Shown in pieces: positions 1-10,385 of a DNA stretch of 64,000 bases. This DNA is from Blautia wexlerae DSM 19850 (GTDB taxonomy: Bacteria; Bacillota; Clostridia; Lachnospirales; Lachnospiraceae), in NCBI RefSeq assembly GCF_025148125.1, contig NZ_CP102267.1:316001-380000 (forward strand), read 5' to 3'. The translations under genes and the position numbers were made by a program. How positions within the stretch are numbered: position 1 is the stretch's first letter; each line of letters begins with the position of its first letter. Under the pieces are notes generated by a model that ran no database searches, had not been told where the DNA came from, and saw only the letters and a program-made list of their open reading frames with translations.

Positions 1-1973
<1,973 letters not shown>

Positions 1974-1985
1974 GGAGCGGATTTT

Positions 1986-2399
1986 ATGGCAGATACATTT
2001 GGTCTTGAGATTTATGCCAGTAATAAGCTGGCGTTTGCAGGACGTGCCAAAACCCTGACAATCCCGGCTGTTGACGGTGAGCAGGCCTTTCTGGCACAGC
2101 ATGAGAATATTGTTGCTGCTATCATTCCGGGAGAAATGCGTTTCGAGGAAGCTGATGGCACAAAGCATGTTCTGGCTGTGAGCAGTGGGTTTGTGGAGAT
2201 GATCAATAACCGTGTGAAGCTGTTCTGTCTGACGGCAGAGAGTCCTGAGGAGATTGATATCCGCAGGGCGCAGGAAGCGAAGGAGAGAGCAGAAGAGCAG
2301 ATGAGACAGAAGCAGAGTATTCAGGAGTATCATATGAATCAGCTGGCTCTGTCCAGAGCTATGGCACGACTTAGGGTTACGAGTCATAAAGAAATTTAA
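1986..2399 (+). CDS. atpC: F1 ATP synthase epsilon subunit
   Basis: Epsilon is part of the central stalk and its C-terminal helices can block ATP hydrolysis. The 137-residue protein has the N-terminal beta-sandwich (start MADTFGLEIYASNKLAFAGRA, residues 1-85) and a helical C-terminal hairpin ending in ALSRAMARLRV. AAGGAG is placed about 8 nt before the ATG. It is the last gene of the ATP synthase operon: a rho-independent terminator follows 20 nt after the stop and the next gene runs the other way. Confidence 0.96.
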   Translation: MADTFGLEIYASNKLAFAGRAKTLTIPAVDGEQAFLAQHENIVAAIIPGEMRFEEADGTKHVLAVSSGFVEMINNRVKLFCLTAESPEEIDIRRAQEAKERAEEQMRQKQSIQEYHMNQLALSRAMARLRVTSHKEI

Positions 2400-2417
2400 A
2401 GAAACAAAATATATCAA

Positions 2418-2470
2418 TAAAAAGCATCTTTGGATGGTCTGATGAAGGCTTTCCGTAGATGCTTTTATTG
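2418..2470 (+). terminator. Terminator of the ATP synthase operon
   Basis: AAAAGCATCT (2420-2429) pairs with AGATGCTTTT (2457-2466) around a 27-nt loop, with T-rich sequence on the right and A-rich on the left. It lies between the converging atpC and AlbA_2 genes, so it may act in both directions. Confidence 0.8.
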
Positions 2471-2510
2471 CTTTGTACCATGTTCTGACTTGTTTCTTAG
2501 CTGGTGAAAA

Positions 2511-4022
2511 TTATTTTTGCAGAGTCCATTTTCTGTTTGAATTATTTCCAATTGGAGATACATCAGGTATTTCTTTTAAAATAGCCCGGGTTCGCGGAAG
2601 ACTTAATCCAATATATTCAGCAATATCACTGGTTTTTGAGATATTGTTTTTAGATAAATACTCTCTGATTTTTTCTATATTTTCCAAAGTTTTTTGGTTT
2701 TGTTTTTTATGACAGGATTTATTCGCTTGTTTTTTATCGCTTGTTTTTATCGCTTGTTTTTTATCGCTTGTTTTTATCGCTTGTTTTTTATCGAAGCTAA
2801 GAATCAGAAGAGTTCTATCTGGATCAAATTGTTCTTCTATAACTGGTTCAACCCAGCCTTGATCCTCCCATGTGTTAAAAATGTTGGGTACTCCGCTGCC
2901 GGCACGCTCGCCGATATTGATCAGATTAAACATTTTCATGAGTACTTTGTTGCGAGGATCAGAAATTCCCCCTTTTTTCATTTGTTGTTTTCCTGTTCTG
3001 GAATATCCTGGATTTTCAAATACTATTCTGTCAGCTTCTTTTCGGACTACAATGCCTCGAACACCATAAAAGTCTGCATTTATCAAACAGTTTGCGAGGG
3101 CTTCCCTCAATGCTTCATGTACGGGAGTATCATCAATACGGTTTCCATCGATTGTTTTAAAAGGTACCTTGATATCTTTAACAAGTTTATTATATACTCG
3201 GAAGTAAAAATCACATATATTACCGGACCATTCACCGGAACTTGACTGTAAGCGATCGGTCCAGCGTATAGTTGGATCCAGAATTTCACGATAATCTAAA
3301 AAATATTCAGGGAAATGTCGTACAATGTTATATTCATCTCCAAACATTAGCATTCCTGCAGCTGTTGGATGAAGGCATTTATCAATATTGGAAATGGCAG
3401 CAGCTCCTATGCTGCGTAAATATTCAGAATCATTTAAACGGCCAAATGGATGTGCAGGTTTAAGGGCTCGATGTCTGTTGCGATATCCCTGAATGGTTTC
3501 ATAATTTAGGTCGCTTATTGGAACATCATCCAGTACATCCATATCCATAGTGTTGTCTGTCTGGTCGCGGAGCATGGCTTTCACCTGAAGTTTGGTACAA
3601 TGATAGTCTCCTTCGTGATTTCTTCGAAATGTTCCGCCAAATATATCATCATTAATATACACAGGTTTTTGTTCTCTGTTTGCCATAGGAACATAAATCA
3701 CGATGATAGTATCTTCATCCTTCTCATATATCTCTACATCCTGATCAGATAGAAGATTTACGTTGACCTTTTTTCGATTATTGATTGTATCCCAGAAATG
3801 TTTTAACAGCTTGTCCCTGTCTGTACTTTTTAAACCTGTAGTTCTCCAGGTTCCATCTTTGTTTTCGGCAACTCCCAGAATAATTACGCCGCCATAACAA
3901 TTTGCAAAAGCAGAGTAAGTCTCCCATAAAGAAGAAGGAAGGCCGCCATTTGCTTTTTTTACTTCGCGCCGGTTATCTTCTTTATATAAGTTGAACTTTG
4001 TAATATCAAAAAAATGTACCAT
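2511..4022 (-). CDS. AlbA_2 (Schlafen-type) ATP-binding/transcriptional regulator protein
   Basis: A 503-residue protein of the widespread bacterial family with an N-terminal AlbA_2 domain (about residues 10-140; conserved NxxGGxIxxGV-like core ANCYGGVIILGVAENKDG), a GHKL-like HATPase_c_4 domain (about 290-420, with EALREALANCLINADF and IGERAGSGVPNIF) and a C-terminal winged helix (about 440-500, SKTSDIAEYIGLSLPRTRAIL). Family members are usually called putative transcriptional regulators; the true function is unclear and some act in phage defence or stress. Between ATPase and winged helix is a lysine-rich linker made by a short tandem repeat, reported separately. The ATG has an AGAGG site upstream and its own promoter at 4060-4089. 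It is monocistronic and not related in function to its neighbours. Confidence 0.85.
   Translation of the reverse strand: MVHFFDITKFNLYKEDNRREVKKANGGLPSSLWETYSAFANCYGGVIILGVAENKDGTWRTTGLKSTDRDKLLKHFWDTINNRKKVNVNLLSDQDVEIYEKDEDTIIVIYVPMANREQKPVYINDDIFGGTFRRNHEGDYHCTKLQVKAMLRDQTDNTMDMDVLDDVPISDLNYETIQGYRNRHRALKPAHPFGRLNDSEYLRSIGAAAISNIDKCLHPTAAGMLMFGDEYNIVRHFPEYFLDYREILDPTIRWTDRLQSSSGEWSGNICDFYFRVYNKLVKDIKVPFKTIDGNRIDDTPVHEALREALANCLINADFYGVRGIVVRKEADRIVFENPGYSRTGKQQMKKGGISDPRNKVLMKMFNLINIGERAGSGVPNIFNTWEDQGWVEPVIEEQFDPDRTLLILSFDKKQAIKTSDKKQAIKTSDKKQANKSCHKKQNQKTLENIEKIREYLSKNNISKTSDIAEYIGLSLPRTRAILKEIPDVSPIGNNSNRKWTLQK
2724..2793 (-). repeat. Alternating 13/14-nt tandem repeat inside the AlbA_2 gene
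   Basis: On the coding strand, GATAAAAAACAAGC (14 nt) and GATAAAAACAAGC (13 nt) alternate for about five units. Together they make a 27-nt period, so the frame is kept and the protein shows SDKKQAIKT-like 9-residue repeats. The same DNA word is read in two frames (DKKQA and IKTS). The A5/A6 runs and the tandem units make it prone to slippage. Confidence 0.9.
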
Positions 4023-4059
4023 TGTTATTACCTCTTTTTGAAACCAATAATTTGTCTTT

Positions 4060-4089
4060 ATTATACCGTACAGAACTGAAAAATGGCAA
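4060..4089 (-). promoter_or_regulatory. Sigma-A-type promoter of the AlbA_2 gene
   Basis: On the minus strand TTGCCA (4089-4084) and TATAAT (4065-4060) are 18 nt apart, about 38 nt ahead of the start codon of the AlbA_2 gene. A good match to consensus in the right place. Confidence 0.65.
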
Positions 4090-4144
4090 TGGCTATAATT
4101 AAAGAATATTTGTCGAAATTGCCACAGGTATAGAGTGCTTCACA

Positions 4145-5122
4145 TTAATTCTGGAAACAGATATTCTGTTTTGCGAGTACAGGATATCGGATTAGGACTG
4201 TTGTATCCAGATTTTCACGATGCATATCGACAGCATTGATCTGATGATTTTCATAGGTGGTATAATAATAAATTCCCTTTGTTGTGTTGCAGCAGGAAGT
4301 GTAGAGAGTGATCTCATATTTGCCTTTTGCTACTTCGCAGCAACCACGCTGCTGATCTACGGAGCCGAGGATGTGGAAGAACTGGCTGACGCTTTCGAGT
4401 TCGGAGTCGCCGGATCTGGAGTTCATTTTTGTGAAGGCAACTTTGGCAAAGCGGGAGGCGGAGGAAAGGTCTCCCGGGAGGCCGAGGGCGCCCATACCGC
4501 GGCTGTAGGATTGGAGTTCTAATCCTGGAGCGAAGGTGTTCTCTGGTTGGCGAGGGGAGAGAGACTGGTAGTTGTTAAGCTGGAACATCTGCTGTGGGAA
4601 GGGTGGGTTATTGGTTAGTACCCCTACAGGATTTTCGTAGATATGGAGGCCGTCCTGCATGGATTCGATAACGAGGCAGCCGGAAGCATCTGCGAGGATC
4701 CAGTGGAGCTGAGCACATGGGAAGTTCTCACTGAACTGTGTGTTGGTGAGATTCATAGTTGAGAGTCTCTGGCGGGCTTCTTTTAAGGTGGCACACTGGC
4801 TGAGAATCCATGGGATGAATTCGAACTGGGCTACGTTTTCTTTGTCCGATACTGGTTCTGCATAGACTGCATTTCCTACGAAATTCAGACCTGCCATGCC
4901 GAGACCTTTTTCGTTAATGGCATCATAGTAAAGCGGATAGTCTCCGGCTACATGAGCCATGCCAATGATGGCATAGTGAGAGTTCAGAATTTTGTCAGAA
5001 TGGCGGAAATGAAATGGGTAGTTTCTTGGAGTGATGGTGATTTCGTCTCCGTAGGAAAATTCATAATCAAGGGTTCTGCCGAAATAGAAATCTTTTGTTT
5101 TATAAGTTGCTGCTGTGCACAT
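4145..5122 (-). CDS. bsh: Bile salt hydrolase / choloylglycine hydrolase (Ntn hydrolase)
   Basis: Hydrolyses the amide bond of glycine- or taurine-conjugated bile salts; a cytoplasmic Ntn hydrolase and a hallmark of gut Firmicutes. The protein is 325 residues, the normal size. The start MCTAATYKTKDFYFGRTLDY places the catalytic Cys at position 2, with Arg16 and Asp19 matching the family's Arg18/Asp21, the asparagine of GLNF near residue 80, the VLTNNPPF motif and the late arginine in QQRGC. I start at 5122 because AGGAGG lies 8 nt upstream and Cys must become N-terminal after Met removal; an upstream in-frame Met at 5164 would bury it. It resembles the Clostridium perfringens enzyme along most of its length from memory. 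A penicillin V acylase activity cannot be excluded, but TNNP favours bile salts. Single-gene unit, leftward. Confidence 0.92.
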   Translation of the reverse strand: MCTAATYKTKDFYFGRTLDYEFSYGDEITITPRNYPFHFRHSDKILNSHYAIIGMAHVAGDYPLYYDAINEKGLGMAGLNFVGNAVYAEPVSDKENVAQFEFIPWILSQCATLKEARQRLSTMNLTNTQFSENFPCAQLHWILADASGCLVIESMQDGLHIYENPVGVLTNNPPFPQQMFQLNNYQSLSPRQPENTFAPGLELQSYSRGMGALGLPGDLSSASRFAKVAFTKMNSRSGDSELESVSQFFHILGSVDQQRGCCEVAKGKYEITLYTSCCNTTKGIYYYTTYENHQINAVDMHRENLDTTVLIRYPVLAKQNICFQN

Positions 5123-5324
5123 AGTTATACCTCCTGCTGTAAAGAATATACACCTGTAAAACATATATATTTATAACTGTTTATTAGTAGATTGTTTGCT
5201 GTAAGTATAGCACAGTTATATGTTCCTTTATTTTGGAGAATATTACCACAATCTTTTGTTTTTATGCAATATACAGATTTTGCTTTTTGCATAGTTACAG
5301 TTTATAAATATTTTAGAAATTCGA

Positions 5325-5392
5325 CAAAAAATAGGACTGGACAAATGGATTGTCCGGTCCTATAATAATACTCACCAGAGTTCTTCTGGTGA
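5325..5392 (-). other. Two adjacent hairpins, the second terminator-like on the minus strand
   Basis: In the 350-nt gap between the divergent bile salt hydrolase and pilus genes. TCACCAGA/TCTGGTGA (5372-5392) and AGGACTGGACAA/TTGTCCGGTCCT (5333-5361) form two strong stem-loops. Read leftward, the second is followed by a run of six T (5331-5326), as in a rho-independent terminator; read rightward no T run follows. It could end a small leftward RNA antisense to the start of the pilus operon or act in the leader of the hydrolase gene. I saw no clear promoter for such an RNA. The rest of the gap shows only AT-rich sequence. Confidence 0.5.
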
Positions 5393-5472
5393 TTCAATCC
5401 CGTCAGTTCGGCGGTTAATTCCACTTTTATTTTTTTAAAATACCAAAGAAGAGACTGACTGTTTCCTATTGT

Positions 5473-6033
5473 ATGAACAGTATCGAAACAGTTGCGAAAA
5501 ATATAAGACTGGAGGTGATGCAATATGCATTTTTTCACCTTTTTCCTGTAACGGTTGCCGGGACTGCCATGATCATGGATATCCGTACAGCAAAAGTTGA
5601 TAACGGATGGATTATTTTTTCCATGTCTGTGGGACTGTTTGTCTGTATATGGCAAAAGAATACTACGGGAATTGGATTTTTTATAATGGGAAGCGTAATG
5701 CCGTTATTTCTTATGATCCTCTTTGCTTTTGGGATGATAGGTGCCGGAGATATTAAACTATTCTGCGCACTGGGAGGGATAATGGGCTGTGAATCTATCA
5801 TAAAATGCATCTTTATTTCTTTTCTGACAGGTGCAGGCATTTCGGCCGCACTTCTGATCTTTAACCACAATTTCTGTGAACGTATCCTTTATTTTATTGA
5901 ATATGTGAAATGTACAGTCAGTACGGGAAAGATTAGTTCCTATCGGAGAAAAAATATTGCTGCTCCTGAAAACTTCCATTTTACGATTCCTGTTTTTATA
6001 AGTGTGTTGTTATATGCAGGAGGTATCTATTGA
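5473..6033 (+). CDS. Prepilin peptidase, A24 family (TadV/CpaA-like), first of two
   Basis: An integral membrane aspartate protease that removes the leader of Flp-type prepilins. It is 186 residues with five to six hydrophobic segments. The two catalytic aspartates are seen: the first in MDIRTAKVDNGW (about residue 36) and the second in GMIGAGDIKLFCALGG (about residue 95). The start is uncertain: ATG 5473 has no ribosome site, whereas ATG 5518 in frame lies only 2 nt after GGAGG. The coding sequence opens the pilus operon and its stop overlaps the TTG start of the next gene. The operon carries a second, shorter copy at 12752, so the two may serve different substrates (Flp and TadE-like proteins). 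Confidence 0.82.
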   Translation: MNSIETVAKNIRLEVMQYAFFHLFPVTVAGTAMIMDIRTAKVDNGWIIFSMSVGLFVCIWQKNTTGIGFFIMGSVMPLFLMILFAFGMIGAGDIKLFCALGGIMGCESIIKCIFISFLTGAGISAALLIFNHNFCERILYFIEYVKCTVSTGKISSYRRKNIAAPENFHFTIPVFISVLLYAGGIY

Positions 6034-7055
6034 AAAGAAATATTTTTGCAGTATGCGATCTGGAAGTGGATTATGCGCTGAACTTTATGGACTATATGAA
6101 CCGGAAGAAGAATATTCCCTTTGAGATACAGGCATTTACATCTGTAGAGAACCTGATTGCCTATGGGAAACAAACACATATAGAGTTGCTGTTGATCTCC
6201 GGGCGGGCTATGTGCCGGGAAGTCCGGGATCTGGATATCGGGAAGATCATCATTTTGTCGGAAGGGGTACACCCTCCGGAACTTGACCAGTATCCAAGTG
6301 TGTATAAATATCAGTCTTCTTCTGATGTTCTCCGGGAAGTGATGGCATGTTATGGCGCCGAAAAAAAGACAGTGGCAGATCAGATTGCTGTATTAAAAAA
6401 GACAACAGAAATTATTGGAATATTTTCACCTCTGGGACGTTGTCTGAAAACCTCTTTTGCATTGACACTTGGACAGATACTTGCCAAAGAACGAGCCGTT
6501 CTTTATCTGAATATGGAAGAATATTCCGGATTTGAAGAATTGATGGGAAAAGGTTTTGCCCACAATCTGAGTGATCTTCTTTATTATGTGAGACAGGATA
6601 ACCAGAATCTTCTCTATAAGATGAACAGTATGATACAGACGATCAATAATCTGGATTATGTTCCACCTGTGCAGATGCCGGCAGATATCCGTACAACAGC
6701 CTGGCAGGACTGGGAACGGCTTTTTCAGATGCTTATACTTGACAGTTCTTATGAAGTGATTGTGCTGGATATTGGATGTGGGATTGATGAAAATTTCCAG
6801 CTGCTGGATATGTGTAAGAAGATTTATATGCCTGTATTGTCTGATGCTGTTTCACAGTGTAAGATTGCGCAGTTTGAGAATCTGGTCCGAATCTGGGATT
6901 ATCCTCAGATTCTGGAAAAGACGGAAAAGATAAATCCACCGTTTCATATGGCAACCTGTCTGTCATCTGCGTATGTTGAACAGCTGATGTGGAGTGAACT
7001 GGGAGATTATGTGCGGAACCTTCTGAGGAAAGAAAGCCAGAAAAAAGAAAATTAA
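6030..7055 (+). CDS. CpaE/TadZ-like ParA-family protein of the pilus operon
   Basis: 341 residues. The N-terminal third (1-105) looks like a degenerate response-regulator receiver, and the rest like a MinD/ParA-type ATPase, the arrangement of CpaE/TadZ proteins that place Tad pilus machines at the cell pole. The nucleotide loop reads SPLGRCLKTSFAL (about 133-145): the lysine-threonine pair of the deviant Walker motif is kept but the preceding glycines are not. The later segment IVLDIGCGID fits the Walker B strand. The start is TTG 6030, with AGGAGG 6 nt upstream, overlapping the stop of the peptidase gene by 4 nt; this indicates translational coupling. ATPase activity is doubtful given the loop. 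Confidence 0.75.
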   Translation: MKRNIFAVCDLEVDYALNFMDYMNRKKNIPFEIQAFTSVENLIAYGKQTHIELLLISGRAMCREVRDLDIGKIIILSEGVHPPELDQYPSVYKYQSSSDVLREVMACYGAEKKTVADQIAVLKKTTEIIGIFSPLGRCLKTSFALTLGQILAKERAVLYLNMEEYSGFEELMGKGFAHNLSDLLYYVRQDNQNLLYKMNSMIQTINNLDYVPPVQMPADIRTTAWQDWERLFQMLILDSSYEVIVLDIGCGIDENFQLLDMCKKIYMPVLSDAVSQCKIAQFENLVRIWDYPQILEKTEKINPPFHMATCLSSAYVEQLMWSELGDYVRNLLRKESQKKEN

Positions 7056-7090
7056 AAAAGTTCCGGAAAGATGCTGTAAAGGGAAAAAGG

Positions 7091-8281
7091 ATGAACAAAG
7101 ATGTATTTAGAAAGCTGCGGCAGATGCTGATGGAAGAACTGGATCTGTCCAGAGAATTATCGGATAAAGAAATCCTTGATGTAATTGATGAGCTGATTCT
7201 GAACCAGATAAAAGATGTCCGTCTTGCGCTGAAAGAAAAGGTACAGCTTCGTCAGGAACTGTTTTATTCTGTCCGCAAACTGGATGTGCTTCAGGAACTG
7301 GTGGATGATGAGACAGTGACTGAGATCATGGTAAACGGGCCGGATACCATTTTTGTAGAACGGGCCGGCAAGCTTATGAAATGGCATAAAAGTTTTACTT
7401 CTGCTGAGAAACTGGAGGATGTGATCCAGCAGATTGTTGGAAAATGTAATCGTGTGATCAATGAATCCATGCCGATCGTGGATGCAAGGCTGGAAAATGG
7501 TTCCAGGGTAAATGCTGTAATTTATCCGGTTGCATTAAATGGTCCGATTCTCACTATAAGGCGTTTTCCTGAACACCCCATTACAATGGAAAAGTTGATC
7601 GCACTGGGAAGTATCACACAGGAATGTGCAGAATTTCTGGAGAAGCTTGTGAAGGCCAGATATTCCATGGTCATAGGAGGCGGAACCGGAAGCGGAAAGA
7701 CTACATTTCTTGCAGCAATGTCGGAATATATCCCCAGGGACGAAAGACTGATCACAATAGAAGATAATGCAGAACTTCGCATCAGGGGAATTGACAATCT
7801 GGTCCGGCTGGAAGCAAAGATGGCAAACATGGAAGGAGCAGTTTCCGTTACGATCAGAGATCTGATCAAATCTGCATTACGAATGCGTCCGGACAGAATC
7901 ATAGTGGGAGAAGTCCGCGGCGGAGAGGCAATGGATATGCTTCAGGCATTGAATACAGGGCATGAAGGGTCGCTGTCTACTGCCCATGCCAATTCTGCCA
8001 GGGATATGTTATCCAGACTGGAAACAATGGTTCTGATGGGCGTTGATCTTCCATTGGAAGCAATCAGAAGACAGATTGCTTCCGGAGTGGATATTCTGGT
8101 ACATCTGGGAAGAATGAGGGATAAATCAAGGAAATTGCTGGAAGTAACTGAGGTGTGCGGCTTTGAAAATGGAGAAATCCGTATCCGGCCGCTGTATCAA
8201 TGGCAGGAAGGGAAAGGTCTTGTAAAGACAGCATCCCTCCTTCATGTGGAAAAACTGGAAAGAGCGGGGATTGAACTATGA
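7091..8281 (+). CDS. cpaF: Tad pilus assembly ATPase, CpaF/TadA family
   Basis: Hexameric secretion ATPase that drives assembly (and perhaps retraction) of the Flp pilus from the cytoplasmic face. 396 residues, near the family norm for Firmicutes. Visible motifs are VTEIMVNGPDTIFVE (about 77-91), the Walker A IGGGTGSGKTTFL (about 195-207), the Asp box TIEDNAELRI, Walker B RIIVGEVRGGEA (about 268-279) and the His box HEGSLSTAHANS. It follows the CpaE-like gene by 35 nt and overlaps the tadB start by 4 nt (ATGA). All catalytic elements are intact. Confidence 0.95.
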   Translation: MNKDVFRKLRQMLMEELDLSRELSDKEILDVIDELILNQIKDVRLALKEKVQLRQELFYSVRKLDVLQELVDDETVTEIMVNGPDTIFVERAGKLMKWHKSFTSAEKLEDVIQQIVGKCNRVINESMPIVDARLENGSRVNAVIYPVALNGPILTIRRFPEHPITMEKLIALGSITQECAEFLEKLVKARYSMVIGGGTGSGKTTFLAAMSEYIPRDERLITIEDNAELRIRGIDNLVRLEAKMANMEGAVSVTIRDLIKSALRMRPDRIIVGEVRGGEAMDMLQALNTGHEGSLSTAHANSARDMLSRLETMVLMGVDLPLEAIRRQIASGVDILVHLGRMRDKSRKLLEVTEVCGFENGEIRIRPLYQWQEGKGLVKTASLLHVEKLERAGIEL

Positions 8282-9051
8282 AAGGGAAAGAAAAAGAACA
8301 GCTTTATCAGAAACGTAATTATGATCATTATCGTTTTTCTATGAAAGAACTTCTGAAATATATGGTACAGGCACTGGCGTTGTGCATAATGGCAGATTAT
8401 CTTTTTTACAAAAGTAAATGGGTGTTGCTTCTTATGCTTCCCGTTCCTGTGTTTTATCTGAAATGGCAGAAAAATCGTATGATCAGGGAAAGACGGAAGA
8501 ATCTGAATTATCAGTTTAAGGATGCACTTACTTCGCTGAGTGTTGCGGTTCAGGCCGGATATTCGGTGGAAAGCGCGGTAAAAACCTGTGTCAGAGATTT
8601 GGAGAGACTCTACGGAAAGGGAACGGATATTGTGGAGGAATTTCGCTATATTGAAAGCCAGCAGCATATCAGTGTTCCGCTGGAAGAGCTGTTTCTGGAT
8701 CTTGGAGAAAGAAGTCAGATAGAAGATATCGAAAATTTTGCCTCTGTATTTTATACAGCCAAGCGTACAGGTGGTGATATGAACCGGGTAATTCAGAAGG
8801 TGTCTCGTATGCTTGGAGATAAGATTGACGTTAAAAAAGAGATAGAGGCTACACTGGCAGCAAAGAAGTCAGAACAGATGATCATGAGTCTTATGCCTGT
8901 GGGAATTATCCTGTACTTGCAGATGACTTCACCGGGCTTCTTAAGTGTTCTTTATGGAAATCCCTTTGGAATTGCAGCAATGAGTATCTGTCTTGTCATT
9001 TATGCTGCGGCATACTGGCTTGGCAGAAGGATTGTAGATATTGAGGTGTGA
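8278..9051 (+). CDS. tadB: Tad pilus inner membrane platform protein TadB (GspF family)
   Basis: 257 residues. Hydrophobic segments near residues 23-60 and in the last 60 residues flank a GspF/T2SSF domain with the typical ALTSLSVAVQAGYSVESAV motif (about 82-100). TadB and TadC form the membrane platform against which the CpaF motor works. It overlaps cpaF by 4 nt and tadC by 4 nt (GTGA), which implies coupled translation and equal output. Confidence 0.88.
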   Translation: MKGKEKEQLYQKRNYDHYRFSMKELLKYMVQALALCIMADYLFYKSKWVLLLMLPVPVFYLKWQKNRMIRERRKNLNYQFKDALTSLSVAVQAGYSVESAVKTCVRDLERLYGKGTDIVEEFRYIESQQHISVPLEELFLDLGERSQIEDIENFASVFYTAKRTGGDMNRVIQKVSRMLGDKIDVKKEIEATLAAKKSEQMIMSLMPVGIILYLQMTSPGFLSVLYGNPFGIAAMSICLVIYAAAYWLGRRIVDIEV

Positions 9052-10094
9052 CAGTACAAATGTGGATACATGTTGTCATTTTTGTTATGATCCTGTGTGC
9101 ACTGACCGGCTGGAAAAAAGGATGGATTCCATCTTCCGGAATCGGAGGGAAGGATGGTATCAGACTTTTTGCGGTAGTAGCGATAGCCGGAAATCTGCTG
9201 GGCATGATCCTTACTTTGCAAAACGGTGGACAGGTGTATCCTCAGGGATACCGTCTGGAAAAGGAGGATACAGGATCATATGAGAAGGAATTTATGGTAT
9301 CCGTTGACGGAGAAGAACCGGTCTCCATGTACATTCAGGTACCGGAGAAGGAACTGGAAGAGCAGGAGGAAGAACCGAAACAGAATAAGAAGCTGACCAG
9401 AAAAGAACAGGCACAAAAAAGTATTGCAGAGGCAGTATCCCGGTATAACGAGCAGCGCAGTGATCCGGATTATTATTATCTTCCGGATAAGCTGAATGGA
9501 AAAAAGGTAAAATGGGAAAGTCCGGCAGACACTTCCGGAATGCTTCTGACAGGACTGTTTCTTATTGCGGCAATGGCAATTCTTGTGATGAAAGGGAGAG
9601 AAGAACAGGTTCAGCTTCAGAAACGGTATGAAGAACTTCTTATGGATTATCCGGGACTGATCATGAAATTTACACTTCTGGTTCAGGCCGGGATGACTGT
9701 AAGAAAGGCATTCCAGAAAATTTCTCTGGATTATGGAAGAAAGAGAAAGCGGAATCCAAGACCTGCGTATGAAGAGATACGGATTGTCTGCTATGAGATG
9801 GAAAGCGGAGTTTCTGAAAGTGAAGCATACAGAAGATTTGGAGAAAGATGTGGTCAGGCAAAGTATAAAACATTTGCCACGCTTCTTATCCAGAATCTCC
9901 AGAAGGGCAGCAGACAGATGGCTGATATGCTTGAAAGAGAATCAACCGAAGCATGGGAAGAACGAAAGAGAAAAGCACGTGTTCTTGGAGAGGCTGCAGC
10001 CACAAAACTTCTGGTGCCGATGATCATGATGCTTATTGTCGTTATGGCAATTGTCATGATTCCTGCTTTTATGTCTTTCTACGGAGAAACATGA
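9048..10094 (+). CDS. tadC: Tad pilus inner membrane platform protein TadC (GspF family)
   Basis: 348 residues, GTG start overlapping the tadB stop; an ATG at 9060 is a possible alternative. An N-terminal membrane segment (about 3-18) and another near 40-55 are followed by a charged region rich in Glu/Lys (about 95-130), unusual for TadC and probably cytoplasmic or extracytoplasmic. The GspF domain follows (about 200-348) with LLVQAGMTVRKAFQKIS and a C-terminal pair of membrane segments ending in MIMMLIVVMAIVMIPAF. Works with TadB. Confidence 0.85.
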   Translation: MTVQMWIHVVIFVMILCALTGWKKGWIPSSGIGGKDGIRLFAVVAIAGNLLGMILTLQNGGQVYPQGYRLEKEDTGSYEKEFMVSVDGEEPVSMYIQVPEKELEEQEEEPKQNKKLTRKEQAQKSIAEAVSRYNEQRSDPDYYYLPDKLNGKKVKWESPADTSGMLLTGLFLIAAMAILVMKGREEQVQLQKRYEELLMDYPGLIMKFTLLVQAGMTVRKAFQKISLDYGRKRKRNPRPAYEEIRIVCYEMESGVSESEAYRRFGERCGQAKYKTFATLLIQNLQKGSRQMADMLERESTEAWEERKRKARVLGEAAATKLLVPMIMMLIVVMAIVMIPAFMSFYGET

Positions 10095-10154
10095 TAAGGT
10101 GCTGCAGTAAATTCTGTGCAGCGTAAAGGGTGCTTTTGGATATGGAGGGAAAAA

Positions 10155-10355
10155 ATGGGACAATTGATAAGACAGATAAAAAAGAAAAACGGACTGATAC
10201 GAAGATTCGCAGAGGAAGAAGACGCTGTAGGTGTTGTGGAGATCATTCTGATTCTTGTAGTCCTGATCGGGCTTGTCATTATTTTCAAAGAGCAGCTGAC
10301 CGAACTGGTGCAGAGCATTCTTTCAAAGATCGCCAAACAGAGTAATTCTATTTAA
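10155..10355 (+). CDS. Flp1-like small pilin
   Basis: 66 residues; the likely major pilin of this system. A basic N-terminus (MGQLIRQIKKKNGLIRRFAE) is followed by EEDAVGVVEIILILVVLIGL, that is, the prepilin-like Glu five residues into a hydrophobic helix, then FKEQLTELVQSILSKI. This is the pattern of the Flp1-like family common in clostridial Tad operons. Start chosen at ATG 10155, which has a GGAGGG site about 6 nt upstream, rather than an in-frame ATG at 10116 that has none. The position between tadC and the TadE-like genes is canonical. Cleavage by one of the two peptidases is inferred. Confidence 0.85.
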   Translation: MGQLIRQIKKKNGLIRRFAEEEDAVGVVEIILILVVLIGLVIIFKEQLTELVQSILSKIAKQSNSI

Positions 10356-10385
10356 GATGAAAAGAGAAGGAGGTGTACTTCCTGT

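Noticed and set aside
2724..2793. CRISPR-like array in the AlbA_2 gene
   Set aside because: Repeats are 13/14 nt, without unique spacers, and lie inside a coding frame.
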